A DNA stretch of 64,000 bases from Phaeobacter sp. 11ANDIMAR09 (GTDB lineage: Bacteria > Pseudomonadota > Alphaproteobacteria > Rhodobacterales > Rhodobacteraceae): contig NZ_LIKT01000008.1 in NCBI RefSeq assembly GCF_001294455.1, positions 62,001 to 126,000 on the forward strand, in the 5' to 3' direction. Shown one piece after another: positions 16,796 through 25,908 of this stretch (position 1 is its first letter; each line of letters begins with the position of its first letter). The notes beneath the pieces were generated by a model. That model ran no database searches. It saw only the letters and a program-made list of their open reading frames with translations, and had not been told where the DNA came from. A program made the position numbers and the translations under genes.

Positions 16796-17917
16796 TCAAG
16801 ACTCCTTCAGAATGGGGCGGGTGCCGACAATGGAAAGCCCATAGGCATCAATACCGAGATAGGTCGTCGACGGAGAATCCGTCAACAGCTCCAACTCCTC
16901 GACGCCCAGACTTGACAGAATCTGGGCCCCCAGGCCGGTGTTCTTGATGGTACGCGGCCCTTCCTCCTCTGGCGCATAGAGCGAGTGTCGCGGCTCGCGG
17001 AACAGGCAAACCACACCGCGCCCCTCTGCTGCGATCAACTCCATAGCGCGCGGCAACTCCTTAACCGGCTTAGGGCCAAGCCCCAGAATGTCGGAGGCTT
17101 CGTGCAGTGCATGGGTGCGCGTCAGCACCGGACCACCAGAGGCAATATCGCCCTTGATCAAAGCAACATGTTCAACGCCATGGGTTTGGTCGGTAAAAAT
17201 CCGCATATCCCATTCCCCACCGAACTCCGATGTAACCGTGCTGCGGCTGGTCTCAACCACCAAGTTATCATTTCGGGCGCGATAGGTGATGAGGTCAGAG
17301 ATCGTACCAATCTTGAGACCATGCTTCTCGGCATAATCCACCAGATCCGGCAGGCGGGCCATGGTGCCGTCCTCGTTCATGATCTCGCAGATCACCGAGG
17401 CAGGATAATGCCCGGCCAGGCGTGCCACGTCGCAGCCCGCCTCGGTGTGACCAGCCCGTACCAGTACCCCACCGCGCCGCGCGCGCAGCGGGAAGACATG
17501 GCCAGGGGTGGCGATATCTGCTGCGCTTTTTTCAGGGTCGATTGCCGTGGCGACGGTCAGGGCACGGTCGGCTGCGGAAATGCCGGTGGAGACGCCCTCG
17601 CGCGCCTCAATCGAGACAGTAAAGGCGGTTTCATGACGCGAGGAATTATGCATTGCCATCATTGGCAGGCCCAGCTCATCGATCCGCTCAGCAGGCAGGG
17701 TCAGGCAAATCAGACCCCGCCCATGGGTGGCCATGAAATTGATCGCTGCCGCATCTGCGCTCTGAGCCGGGATCACCAGATCGCCTTCGTTCTCGCGGTC
17801 CTCATGATCGACCAGGATGAACATCCGCCCGGCACGGGCCTCATTGATGATCTCTTCAATCGGGCTGATCGCCGCGCGCAAACGGGCCTCGACCGGCCCC
17901 GGTGTTTCAAAGCTCAT
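16796..17917 (-). CDS. ribB: 3,4-dihydroxy-2-butanone 4-phosphate synthase with degenerate RibA-like domain (RibBX type)
   Basis: A 373-residue two-domain protein. The first roughly 205 residues are an intact RibB domain with the acidic loop [11 protein letters not shown], the THGRGLICL segment and [16 protein letters not shown]. The C-terminal half resembles GTP cyclohydrolase II but lacks the three zinc-binding cysteines (the aligned stretch reads [13 protein letters not shown]) and the downstream nucleotide-binding motif. It therefore should not make the pyrimidine precursor. This matches the RibBX variant known in Proteobacteria. Such genomes need a separate ribA elsewhere. ATG 17917 fits the family start. 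Confidence 0.93.
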   Translation of the reverse strand: MSFETPGPVEARLRAAISPIEEIINEARAGRMFILVDHEDRENEGDLVIPAQSADAAAINFMATHGRGLICLTLPAERIDELGLPMMAMHNSSRHETAFTVSIEAREGVSTGISAADRALTVATAIDPEKSAADIATPGHVFPLRARRGGVLVRAGHTEAGCDVARLAGHYPASVICEIMNEDGTMARLPDLVDYAEKHGLKIGTISDLITYRARNDNLVVETSRSTVTSEFGGEWDMRIFTDQTHGVEHVALIKGDIASGGPVLTRTHALHEASDILGLGPKPVKELPRAMELIAAEGRGVVCLFREPRHSLYAPEEEGPRTIKNTGLGAQILSSLGVEELELLTDSPSTTYLGIDAYGLSIVGTRPILKES

Positions 17918-18099
17918 GCTGATAGCCTTTCGGTACAGATGCCCAGGGGCCCATCGCCCGTCGGGTATATAGGCGAAATAGCCCAGCCTTGCCGCAAAGG
18001 CCAGCCCCAGCTGCGGCACAGCAAAGGCTAGACGCGGCGTTTGCCTTGGGGCAGAAAGGAAGGATTGGATACAATATGCACAATCCCGGAGAGAGCCCC

Positions 18100-19152
18100 A
18101 TGCGCGCATCCCGCATCCTACAAGCCGTCGACGCCCATGCCGAGGGCGAACCAGGCCGTGTCATCACCGGTGGCATGCCCTTGCTGAAGGGCAATTCTGT
18201 CTTTGAGAAAATGCAAGATATGGCGCAAAATCATGATGATATCCGCCTGCAAATGCTGCGTGAGCCGCGCGGCAATCCCGGCCTCTGTGGCAATGCGATC
18301 GTGCCACCCTGTCACCCGGAGGCCGATGCCGGTTTCATCATCTTTGAACAAACAGAATACCCGCCCATGTCGGGCTCCAATACCATCTGCGTTGTCACTG
18401 TGCTTTTGGAAACAGGCATTGTGCAGATGCAGGAACCGGTGACCGAGCTGACATTGGAAGCGCCTGCCGGGCTGATCAAGGTGCGGGCAGACTGCCGCCA
18501 TGGCAAGGTAACGCGGGTTACCTTCAAAAACGTCCCCGCTTTTGCCATACATCTGGATGCGCCGGTCGAGGTGGCGGGGCTGGGCACGGTCAAGGTGGAT
18601 GTCGCCTGGGGCGGCATGTTCTTTGTTCTGATCAATGGCGAGACCATCGGTCTGGATCCCACGGCCGAAAATGGTGCAGAGATTGTGCGCATTAGCGAAG
18701 CGATCCGCCATGCCACCGCCGAGCAATTGCCAGTCCAACACCCTGAAAACCCGGAGATCACTGGGCCGACCATCTCCAACCTTTGGGCGCCGCCAATCGC
18801 TGAGGGCACCCATGGGCGCGGGGCCATCACCATCTCGACAGGCACCTTTGATCCGGCCCGCCCCCAGGATGCCAGCGGCATTTTGGATCGCTCCCCCTGT
18901 GGCACCGGCACCTGCGCCAAGATGGCGGTGCTGCATGCCCGTGGCCTGCTGGGGGTTGGCGAAGACTATGTGAATGCGGGTCCCCTGGGCACCACCTTTA
19001 CCGGGCGCATTCTGGAGACCACAACCGTTGGGGATCATCCCGCCATCATTCCCAGCCTGTCGGGTCAGGGTTGGATCTACGGGCTTGCCTCTTACACGCT
19101 GGATCCTAGTGACCCCTTTCCGCAGGGCTATACCGTTGGAGATATGTGGTAG
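18100..19152 (+). CDS. Proline racemase-family protein (probable hydroxyproline 2-epimerase)
   Basis: A 350-residue member of the proline racemase superfamily. The second catalytic residue, Cys267, is present in DRSPCGTGT. The first is Ser91 (MSGSNT) where proline racemase has Cys. Ser/Cys pairs are typical of 4- or 3-hydroxyproline epimerases, Thr/Cys of dehydratases. The enzyme probably interconverts hydroxyproline epimers in the cytoplasm for catabolism. ATG 18100 has GGAGAGAG upstream. It is divergent from ribB, convergent with ribE, and has no hydroxyproline-pathway neighbours here, so the substrate is uncertain. Confidence 0.85.
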   Translation: MRASRILQAVDAHAEGEPGRVITGGMPLLKGNSVFEKMQDMAQNHDDIRLQMLREPRGNPGLCGNAIVPPCHPEADAGFIIFEQTEYPPMSGSNTICVVTVLLETGIVQMQEPVTELTLEAPAGLIKVRADCRHGKVTRVTFKNVPAFAIHLDAPVEVAGLGTVKVDVAWGGMFFVLINGETIGLDPTAENGAEIVRISEAIRHATAEQLPVQHPENPEITGPTISNLWAPPIAEGTHGRGAITISTGTFDPARPQDASGILDRSPCGTGTCAKMAVLHARGLLGVGEDYVNAGPLGTTFTGRILETTTVGDHPAIIPSLSGQGWIYGLASYTLDPSDPFPQGYTVGDMW

Positions 19153-19167
19153 GAAGACAACAACAAA

Positions 19168-19226
19168 GAGAGGGGCGCTGCCCCTCGGCCTTCGGCCTCA
19201 CCTCGGGATATTTAGGGCCAAATGAA
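19168..19226 (+). repeat. 3' stem-loop module, copy A
   Basis: Just after the epimerase stop: a GGGGC-GCT-GCCCC hairpin, CGGCCTTCGGCC, then CGGGATATTTAGGGCCAAAT and GAA. The same arrangement recurs at 51424-51473 and, inverted, at 38399-38498, each time downstream of a stop codon and oriented with the gene. Confidence 0.65.
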
Positions 19227-19232
19227 AAGGCT

Positions 19233-19820
19233 CTAGCCTGCCTCGTGCAACCGGGCGACGTAGCGCGCCAGAGTGTCGATCTCGAGATTAACCTGATCGC
19301 CAAGTTTGACATCCCCCCAGGTGGTGACCTCTTTGGTGTGGGGGATGAAGTTGATGCCAAAATCGCAGCCCTCCACATCATTCACCGTCAGCGAGGTGCC
19401 GTTCAGAGCCACGGAGCCTTTGGGGGCGATAAAGCGCGCCAGATCCTGGGGCGCGCGCAGTGTGACGCGGGTGCTGTCGCCCTCGTCCTGCAGCTTGACC
19501 ACCTCGGCCACGCCGTCCACATGGCCCGAAACAATATGACCGCCGAGCTCGTCGCCGACCTTCAAAGCGCGTTCCAGGTTGACCCGCTTGCCGATCTGCC
19601 AGGCGCCGATATTGGTCTTTGATACGGTTTCGGCCGAGATCTGCACATCATACCAATCCGACCCCAGCTCGATCACCGTGAGGCAGACCCCATCGGAGGC
19701 AATGGAAGCGCCCAGATCAATGCCTGCGGTATCATAGCTGGTGGCAATCCGCACCCGCAGGTCGCCCTGCTGATCCAGCTGAGCAATGGTTCCAATGTCT
19801 GTCACGATACCGGTGAACAT
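19233..19820 (-). CDS. ribE: Riboflavin synthase, alpha chain type
   Basis: A 195-residue protein starting with the invariant MFTGIV. Two lumazine-binding repeats are seen: the first has IASDGVCLTV and the second SVALNGTSLTVNDV, with HIVSGHVDGVAEV between them. It dismutates two lumazine molecules into riboflavin. ATG 19820 has AGGAG 8 nt upstream, so the longer open frame is not used. It is an isolated minus-strand gene here: ribD lies 4.8 kb away behind capsule genes, and ribB lies beyond the epimerase gene. Confidence 0.96.
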   Translation of the reverse strand: MFTGIVTDIGTIAQLDQQGDLRVRIATSYDTAGIDLGASIASDGVCLTVIELGSDWYDVQISAETVSKTNIGAWQIGKRVNLERALKVGDELGGHIVSGHVDGVAEVVKLQDEGDSTRVTLRAPQDLARFIAPKGSVALNGTSLTVNDVEGCDFGINFIPHTKEVTTWGDVKLGDQVNLEIDTLARYVARLHEAG

Positions 19821-20102
19821 TCTGCGCGCTCCTAGGCTATGTCTTTGGCGGAAAATCCCTGCCGAAGAGGTAGCCCAAGCCCCCCCTGTTTCACAAGCCC
19901 TCCGCTGCAGCAAAACGCAAGGGCACCCGTCCCCGCTTAAAGGTTTGCCGCCCGGCTTGCCGGGACTGTGTCCTTGCCCCTACTGTGGCAAGAATGCCTT
20001 GCTGCCCATCCCGGTCATAGTTATGCCCCAGTCCAGCGCTACCCTCTGACGACAGATCCGCCCAACAGCAACCGTAACCGCCCTGTGCCAAAGCTCGCCC
20101 CG

Positions 20103-21395
20103 ATGCAAAACTCCAATGCCAAGCACCGCGTCTTTTTATTCCTGCAAGGACCCCATGGGCCGTTCTTCAACGCCCTAGGTCGGATGCTGCGCACGGCGGG
20201 CTGTGATGTCTGGCGGATTGGCTTCAACGCGGGCGATCAGGTTTTTTGGCGCGACAAGGCGCAGTATCTGCCCTTTCGCGGGGCTCTTACCGACTGGCCG
20301 GGATTTTTGGAAACCACCTGCCAGACCAAGGGCATTACAGATATTGTTCTCTATGGCGATACCCGCCCCATTCACGCAGAGGCAATCGTCCTGGCACAGC
20401 GGTTGGGAGTGCAGGTACATGTCTTTGAAGAGGGCTATCTGCGCCCTTACTGGGTCACCTATGAGCGGGGCGGCTCTAATGGGCATTCGCGTCTGATGCA
20501 GACCGATGTGGCCCAGATGCAGACGGCACTGGAGCTGTCGGACATGGAGGCTCCGTTGCCGCCCTCTCATTGGGGCGATATGCGCCAGCACGTGTTTTAT
20601 GGGGCATTGTACCACTGGTTTGTGATGTTCTGGAACCGCAAGTACCGCAATTTCCAGCCCCATCGTGCCCTGCCAGTGACCCGCGAGTTTCAGCTCTACC
20701 TGAAGCGATTGCTATTGATGCCCGCCCAGGCCCTGGAACGTCGACTGGCGACCCGGCGCATTCGCAATGGCGGCTTTCCTTATCATCTGGCGCTATTGCA
20801 GCTCGAGCATGACAGCTCCTTTCAGATGCATTCGCCTTTTGACAGCATGGGCAGTTTTCTGACCGAGGTCATTGCAGGATTTGCCGCCGGTGCCCCCCGC
20901 CACCACCACCTGGTGATCAAGGCGCATCCGCTGGAGGATGGGCGCAGCCCGATCCGTCATGACCTGCGCCGTCTGGCTCGCGAACATGGCATTCAGGATC
21001 GGGTACATTATGTGCGTGGTGGCAAGCTGGCGGAACTGCTGAACGAAGCCCGCACTGCCGTCACCGTGAATTCGACCGCCGGGCAGCAGGTGCTTTGGCG
21101 CGGCATTCCGCTCAAGGTCTTTGGCGCTGCGGTCTATGACAAGATCGAGTTCACTTCGGAACAGCCATTGGCACAGTTCTTTGCCGCACCGGCCCGCCCG
21201 GACAATCGTGCCTATAAGGACTACCGGCGTTACCTTTTGGAGACCTCGCAGGTGCCGGGCGGTTTTTATTCTCGCTCAGGGCGGCGCCAGTTGCTGCGCC
21301 ATGTTGTCGATATGATGCTGTCTCCACATGATCCCTATGATGCCCTGCGCCATGGCACAGCGGCTCCGCGGCAACAGTTATCCGTGGTCCGCTAG
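20103..21395 (+). CDS. kpsS: Capsular polysaccharide beta-Kdo transferase KpsS
   Basis: About 430 residues from MQNSNAKHRVFLFLQGPHGP. It has the capsule_synth family pattern: HGPFF near the start, HVFEEGYLRPYWVT, then VIKAHPLEDGRSP and the ATVNSTAGQQ-like stretch (TAVTVNSTAGQQVLWRGIP). KpsS adds the first Kdo to a lyso-phosphatidylglycerol anchor for group 2 capsules, at the cytoplasmic face. The start is uncertain, since an in-frame codon exists at 19968 and no strong ribosome site is visible. It heads a plus-strand capsule set that sits inside the riboflavin genes. Confidence 0.88.
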   Translation: MQNSNAKHRVFLFLQGPHGPFFNALGRMLRTAGCDVWRIGFNAGDQVFWRDKAQYLPFRGALTDWPGFLETTCQTKGITDIVLYGDTRPIHAEAIVLAQRLGVQVHVFEEGYLRPYWVTYERGGSNGHSRLMQTDVAQMQTALELSDMEAPLPPSHWGDMRQHVFYGALYHWFVMFWNRKYRNFQPHRALPVTREFQLYLKRLLLMPAQALERRLATRRIRNGGFPYHLALLQLEHDSSFQMHSPFDSMGSFLTEVIAGFAAGAPRHHHLVIKAHPLEDGRSPIRHDLRRLAREHGIQDRVHYVRGGKLAELLNEARTAVTVNSTAGQQVLWRGIPLKVFGAAVYDKIEFTSEQPLAQFFAAPARPDNRAYKDYRRYLLETSQVPGGFYSRSGRRQLLRHVVDMMLSPHDPYDALRHGTAAPRQQLSVVR

Positions 21396-21490
21396 GCGAA
21401 ACCGCTCGCAACACTGGATTTTCACCTCGAACCGCGCTAGGTTGTTCAAAAAACTGAGGCAGAACAATAATAGGTCGAGGAGACCGAGCA

Positions 21491-22627
21491 GTGAAAAACG
21501 TCCCCTTTTCTTGGGTGCGGCCCGTGGCGATTCTTGCTGCATTGACGCTTGCAGCGTCTTGCGGCCTGCCAAAAGTCGGCCCCAACAAACGCCAGATCTT
21601 TGCCGGATCGGTCCAAAAAGAAGGCGATGCCTTTATCGTCTCCGTTAATGACCGCGTCACCCGCGCCACTGCCGTGGTCCCGGCGCTTGGCTTCTCGCAG
21701 AGCTTCATCAACGCTGGGCGACTGACCTCAGACACCATCCGTCCTGGTGATGTTCTGGGTCTGACCATCTGGGAAAACGTCGATGACGGGCTTTTGGCTG
21801 GCGAGGCCACCAATGCCACCGCGCTGGAGGAAGTCCAGGTCGATAGTGGCGGCTACATTTTTGTACCCTATGCCGGTCGGTTGCGCGCAGCGGGCAATAC
21901 GCCCGAACAGCTGCGGGAAGAAATTACCAAAAAGCTCGAAGATCAGACCCCCGATCCGCAGGTGCAGGTGCGCCGCGTCGCAGGAGATGGCTCGACGGTC
22001 AGCCTGACGGGCGCCGTAGGTGGCCAGGGCGTTTATGCCATTGAGCGCCCGACCCGCACACTGTCGACCATGCTGGCGCGGGCTGGGGGCGTTGCAATTG
22101 AGCCCGAGATTGCCCAGATCACTGTGATCCGCGGCAACGAGCAGGGCAAGATCTGGTTCCAGGATCTGTTCAATCACCCAGAGCTTGATATCGCTCTGCG
22201 CGGTGGCGACCGTATTTTGGTCGAAACCGATAGCCGTTCCTTTACCGCGCTTGGCGCCACCAGTGCTCAGGCGCGTGTACCTTTTGAAAGCCAGGACCTG
22301 TCGGCCCTGGAAGCCATTGCGCAGGTTGGCGGCCTGATCTCGACCTCTTCAGATCCCACCGGGGTCTTTGTTTTCCGCAATGAGCCCGCAGAGATTTCCA
22401 ATCAGGTGTTGGGCCGCGACGATCTGGTTGGCGCCCAGCGCATGGTCTATGTGCTGAACCTCACCCAGCCCAACGGGCTGTTCATCGCCCGCGACTTTGT
22501 GATCCGCGATGAAGACACGCTTTATGTCACCGAAGCCCCCTATGCCCAGTGGACCAAAACCATTTCGCTGCTGGCCAGCCCGCTGACACCTCTCGCCAGC
22601 GTCGAGACGCTGTTTGGCGGCAGCTAG
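21491..22627 (+). CDS. Polysaccharide export outer-membrane lipoprotein (Wza/KpsD-like)
   Basis: A 378-residue protein beginning at GTG 21491 with GAGGAG 8 nt upstream. The signal peptide ends in a lipobox LAASC (Cys24), so the mature protein is lipid-anchored. The Poly_export domain (RLTSDTIRPGDVLGLTIWEN) is followed by soluble-ligand-binding (SLBB) repeats such as VSLTGAVGGQGVYAI. It should form the outer-membrane channel for capsule polysaccharide. It lies between kpsS and kpsC. No kpsM/T/E inner-membrane exporter is in the window. Confidence 0.9.
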   Translation: MKNVPFSWVRPVAILAALTLAASCGLPKVGPNKRQIFAGSVQKEGDAFIVSVNDRVTRATAVVPALGFSQSFINAGRLTSDTIRPGDVLGLTIWENVDDGLLAGEATNATALEEVQVDSGGYIFVPYAGRLRAAGNTPEQLREEITKKLEDQTPDPQVQVRRVAGDGSTVSLTGAVGGQGVYAIERPTRTLSTMLARAGGVAIEPEIAQITVIRGNEQGKIWFQDLFNHPELDIALRGGDRILVETDSRSFTALGATSAQARVPFESQDLSALEAIAQVGGLISTSSDPTGVFVFRNEPAEISNQVLGRDDLVGAQRMVYVLNLTQPNGLFIARDFVIRDEDTLYVTEAPYAQWTKTISLLASPLTPLASVETLFGGS

Positions 22628-22631
22628 CAAC

Positions 22632-24665
22632 GTGACCGGCACATCTGCCAAAACCAAAGCCGGGGGCCCGCGCTCCCGGCTTTTTGTGTACAATGGCGGC
22701 TTCGTCATGCAGCCGAGGCTGCGCCGCATTCTGAGTTTGGCGGGCTACACGATCCGGTTGGGCTTGCCACAACAGGACGATCTGGTTGGCATCTGGGGCA
22801 ATTCCCCAACCGCTCAGCGGGGCCGGGCTGTTGCCGCAAAATACGATGCGAAACTGCTCTGCGTGGAAGACGCTTTTTTGCGCTCCATTCACCCCGGTCG
22901 CGCTGGCGAACCCCCGTTAGGGCTGCTGCTGGACCGCAAGGGGGCGCATTTTGACCCCGCCCAGCCCTCTGATCTGGAAGAGCTGCTGGCCAACCACCCG
23001 CTGGATGACAGCCATATGATGCGGCGCGCGCGCAATGCCATTGGTCGACTGCAGGATGCAAACTTAAGCAAATACAATGCCTTCTTACCCAGTGCCCCAG
23101 TGCCAGATCCCGGCTATGTTCTGGTGGTGGACCAGCTGCGCGGCGATGCCTCGGTTGCAGCCTCCAAGGCGGATCGCGCGCGTTTTCTCGAGATGCTGGT
23201 CTTTGCCCAGGAAGAACACCCCGGCGCGCGCATCCTGATCAAGACCCATCCCGAAACCCGCGAGGGCCATCGGCCCGGACATTTCACCAACAAGGATGCG
23301 CAGGGACGGATCGCGCTGTTCAGCGATGCCGTCTCTCCCTGGGATCTGCTGGAAGGGGCCATCGCGGTCTATACCGTGTCTTCGCAACTGGGATTTGAGG
23401 CCATTCTGGCCGGTCACAAGCCACGCGTCTTTGGCCAGCCCTTCTATGCAGGCTGGGGCTTGACCCAAGACGAAGACCCGCTGCCACGGAGACAACGCAA
23501 ACTCACTCGGGCCCAACTGTTTTCAGCTGCAATGTTTCTCTATCCAACCTGGTACGACCCCTATAGTGATCGCCTATGTGAGCTGGAGCGGGTCATCGAC
23601 ACGCTAGAAGCCACTACCCGCGCCTGGCGGCAGGACCGGGCTGGCTGGGCGGCCTCGGGTATGAGCCTGTGGAAGCGTAAGCCGCTTCAGGGTTTCTTTG
23701 GCCAGACCAAAAAGCTCACTTTCACCGAAAGCCCCGAAGAGGCGCGCAAGAGTGGCCGCAACTGGATGGTCTGGGCCAGCAAAGGCGATGCCAAAAGCCA
23801 TGCCGGTGCCACCCGTGTCGAAGACGGGTTTCTGCGCTCACGCGGCTTGGGGGCCGAACTGGTGCCTCCTCTGTCCCTGGTGCTGGACCGGCAGGGTATC
23901 TACTACGATCCCCGGCAACCTTCAGATCTGGATGACCTGATCACCCAACGCGCCGATCTTGGTCCCGCCGAAGCCCTGCGCGCCGAAGCCTTGATCCAAC
24001 AACTGATCCGCAACAGCCTGTCAAAATACAATCTATCTGGCGCCCCCCCTGCCCTGCCCGAGGGACACCGTATTTTGGTGCCGGGGCAGGTGGAGGATGA
24101 CGCTTCGATCGAGGCCGGATGTGGACGCATCAACACCAATCTGGAACTGTTGCGCGCCACTCGCAAAGCCAATCCCAAGGCGGTGATCATCTATAAGCCG
24201 CACCCGGATGTGGAGGCTGGGCTGCGCCCCGGCGGATTGGCGGCTGATGCGGTTCCCGAGGAGCTGGCAGATGTTGTGGCCAGCAACTGCGACCCGATGG
24301 CGCTTTTGGATATGGTGCAGGAGGTCTGGACCATGACCTCGCTTTTGGGGTTTGAAGCCCTGCTGCGTGGCGCCAAGGTCACCACTCTGGGTCTCCCCTT
24401 TTATGCCGGCTGGGGGCTGACCCAGGATAAGCGCACTCCGCCCCCCTGGCGACAGGCGCGCCCCGATCTGTTGGGGCTGGCCCATGCTGTCCTGATCGAC
24501 TATCCGCGCTACTTCGACCCGGTCACCAAGCACCCCTGCCCGCCCGAGGTGGTGGTAGAAAGACTGAAGACCGGCGCCCTGCCCAAGCCTGGCTTGGGCA
24601 ATAGGGCCCTGTCGAAGCTGCAGGGTTCACTGGCCACCTATGCTCATCTGTGGCGGCGCGGTTAG
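22632..24665 (+). CDS. kpsC: Capsular polysaccharide Kdo transferase KpsC (two-domain)
   Basis: About 677 residues made of two homologous transferase domains. Each has a VEDxFLRS motif, a LDRxGxxxDPxQPSDL motif, an IxKPHP or IKTHP substrate motif and a PFYAGWGLTQD motif. KpsC adds the alternating beta-2,4 and beta-2,7 Kdo linker to the glycolipid started by KpsS. The domain duplication and length match the family. The start is unclear: GTG 22632 just follows the upstream stop, while TTG 22614 overlaps it, and coupling is likely in either case. Confidence 0.92.
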   Translation: MTGTSAKTKAGGPRSRLFVYNGGFVMQPRLRRILSLAGYTIRLGLPQQDDLVGIWGNSPTAQRGRAVAAKYDAKLLCVEDAFLRSIHPGRAGEPPLGLLLDRKGAHFDPAQPSDLEELLANHPLDDSHMMRRARNAIGRLQDANLSKYNAFLPSAPVPDPGYVLVVDQLRGDASVAASKADRARFLEMLVFAQEEHPGARILIKTHPETREGHRPGHFTNKDAQGRIALFSDAVSPWDLLEGAIAVYTVSSQLGFEAILAGHKPRVFGQPFYAGWGLTQDEDPLPRRQRKLTRAQLFSAAMFLYPTWYDPYSDRLCELERVIDTLEATTRAWRQDRAGWAASGMSLWKRKPLQGFFGQTKKLTFTESPEEARKSGRNWMVWASKGDAKSHAGATRVEDGFLRSRGLGAELVPPLSLVLDRQGIYYDPRQPSDLDDLITQRADLGPAEALRAEALIQQLIRNSLSKYNLSGAPPALPEGHRILVPGQVEDDASIEAGCGRINTNLELLRATRKANPKAVIIYKPHPDVEAGLRPGGLAADAVPEELADVVASNCDPMALLDMVQEVWTMTSLLGFEALLRGAKVTTLGLPFYAGWGLTQDKRTPPPWRQARPDLLGLAHAVLIDYPRYFDPVTKHPCPPEVVVERLKTGALPKPGLGNRALSKLQGSLATYAHLWRRG

Positions 24666-24672
24666 CCGCAGC

Positions 24673-25770
24673 TTAGCCCGCGCGCCGCCAACGATGCATG
24701 ACATCGCCCCCAACCGAATTGGTCTCGATCAGCTCAAACCGGTTGGCGGCCTCCAGACTGTGCAGCCCCAGAGCCCCAATCGAAGGCAACCCTTCGGCGC
24801 CGATACCCAGACCGGCGGTGAACCCGATCAGCTCGTCCACCAGATCAAAGGCCAAAAGCGAAGCCGCCAGCGCAGAACCTCCCTCACAGAACACCCGCGT
24901 CAGCCCGGCCGCGCCAAGCTGTTGCAGAATGTCATGCGGATCCAACTGCACACCCCGGCTCGCACAGGGCAGCAGACGCGCGCCAAGGCCCTCCCAGGCT
25001 TGCTTACGTTCAATGTCAGCGCCCTGGCCGTGGCACAGCCACAGGGGTATCTCAGCGGCGGAGGTTGCCAACTGACTGATCAATGGCAGATCCAGATGCC
25101 GCGAGATCACCACCCGCACGGGCTGATGTGCAACGCCGAGGTCGCGCACGGTCAAAGAGGGATCATCTGCCCGCGCGGTCCCCGCCCCAACCATGACCGC
25201 ATCATGACGGGCTCGCATGGCATGAACTGCGCGACGCGCCTCTGGCCCGGTGATCCATTTGCTCTGCCCCGTGCCCGTGGCAATGCGGCCATCAAAACTG
25301 CTGGCCATCTTGAGCGTCACCAGCGGGCGGCCCTGTTCGGTCTTGTAAAAGAACCCGGCGTGATCGCGCGCGGCCTCCTCAGCCAGCACTCCAACCTGAA
25401 CCTCAATCCCTGCCTGGCGCAGCATCTCAAAACCCTGCCCCGAGACCCGTGGATCGCTGTCGCCGACTGCGGCCACCATCCGGGCAATCCCAGCGTCAAT
25501 CAGCGCCTGGCTGCAGGGTGGGGTTTTGCCGTGGTGCGAGCAGGGTTCCAGCGTGACATAGGCGGTGGCACCGCGCGCCTGATCGCCAGCCTGCGCCAGC
25601 GCCACAACCTCGGCATGGGGGCGGCCACCGGGTTGGGTCCAGCCACGCCCGACAATGCGCCCATCGCGCACCAGCACACAGCCCACAGCCGGATTGGGCC
25701 AGCAATTGCCCTGCCCGCGTCGCCCCAGCGACAGAGCCAGCGCCATATATCGACTATCTGTTTGGGTCAC
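24673..25770 (-). CDS. ribD: Bifunctional riboflavin deaminase/reductase RibD
   Basis: A 365-residue protein with an N-terminal deaminase domain (zinc ligands in PHAEV at 51-55 and EPCSHHGKTPPC at 76-86) and a C-terminal NADPH reductase domain (WITGPEARRAVHAMRARHDAV, VFCEGGSALAASLL). It performs two consecutive steps of riboflavin synthesis in the cytoplasm. It starts with GTG 25770 preceded by AGGTGG. It is convergent with kpsC, 7 bp apart, and downstream of nrdR with a hairpin in between. Confidence 0.95.
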   Translation of the reverse strand: MTQTDSRYMALALSLGRRGQGNCWPNPAVGCVLVRDGRIVGRGWTQPGGRPHAEVVALAQAGDQARGATAYVTLEPCSHHGKTPPCSQALIDAGIARMVAAVGDSDPRVSGQGFEMLRQAGIEVQVGVLAEEAARDHAGFFYKTEQGRPLVTLKMASSFDGRIATGTGQSKWITGPEARRAVHAMRARHDAVMVGAGTARADDPSLTVRDLGVAHQPVRVVISRHLDLPLISQLATSAAEIPLWLCHGQGADIERKQAWEGLGARLLPCASRGVQLDPHDILQQLGAAGLTRVFCEGGSALAASLLAFDLVDELIGFTAGLGIGAEGLPSIGALGLHSLEAANRFELIETNSVGGDVMHRWRRAG

Positions 25771-25798
25771 GTCTTGCCCACCTATCTGTTGTCACACA

Positions 25799-25832
25799 CA
25801 GGCCCGGATCGGCCTATGCCAATCCGGGCCTG
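25799..25832 (-). promoter_or_regulatory. Strong hairpin between nrdR and ribD
   Basis: CAGGCCCGGAT pairs perfectly with ATCCGGGCCTG, and a GGC/GCC stem continues inside the loop. There is no U tract on the minus strand, so it is not a clear terminator. It could reduce read-through from nrdR or shape the ribD leader. It does not have the multi-helix form of an FMN riboswitch. Confidence 0.5.
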
Positions 25833-25908
25833 AAATCAGGTCACTACCCGTCGATGCCATAACCCGCCGCCATGATCCAGGATCACCCGGCCAAGCCCGA
25901 ACCCCGCT

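Noticed and set aside
17918-18099. FMN riboswitch ahead of ribB
   Set aside because: No multi-helix RFN-like consensus was visible in this gap or before the other rib genes.
24640-25833. A plus-strand frame of 397 codons
   Set aside because: It is antisense to ribD, which carries complete deaminase motifs.
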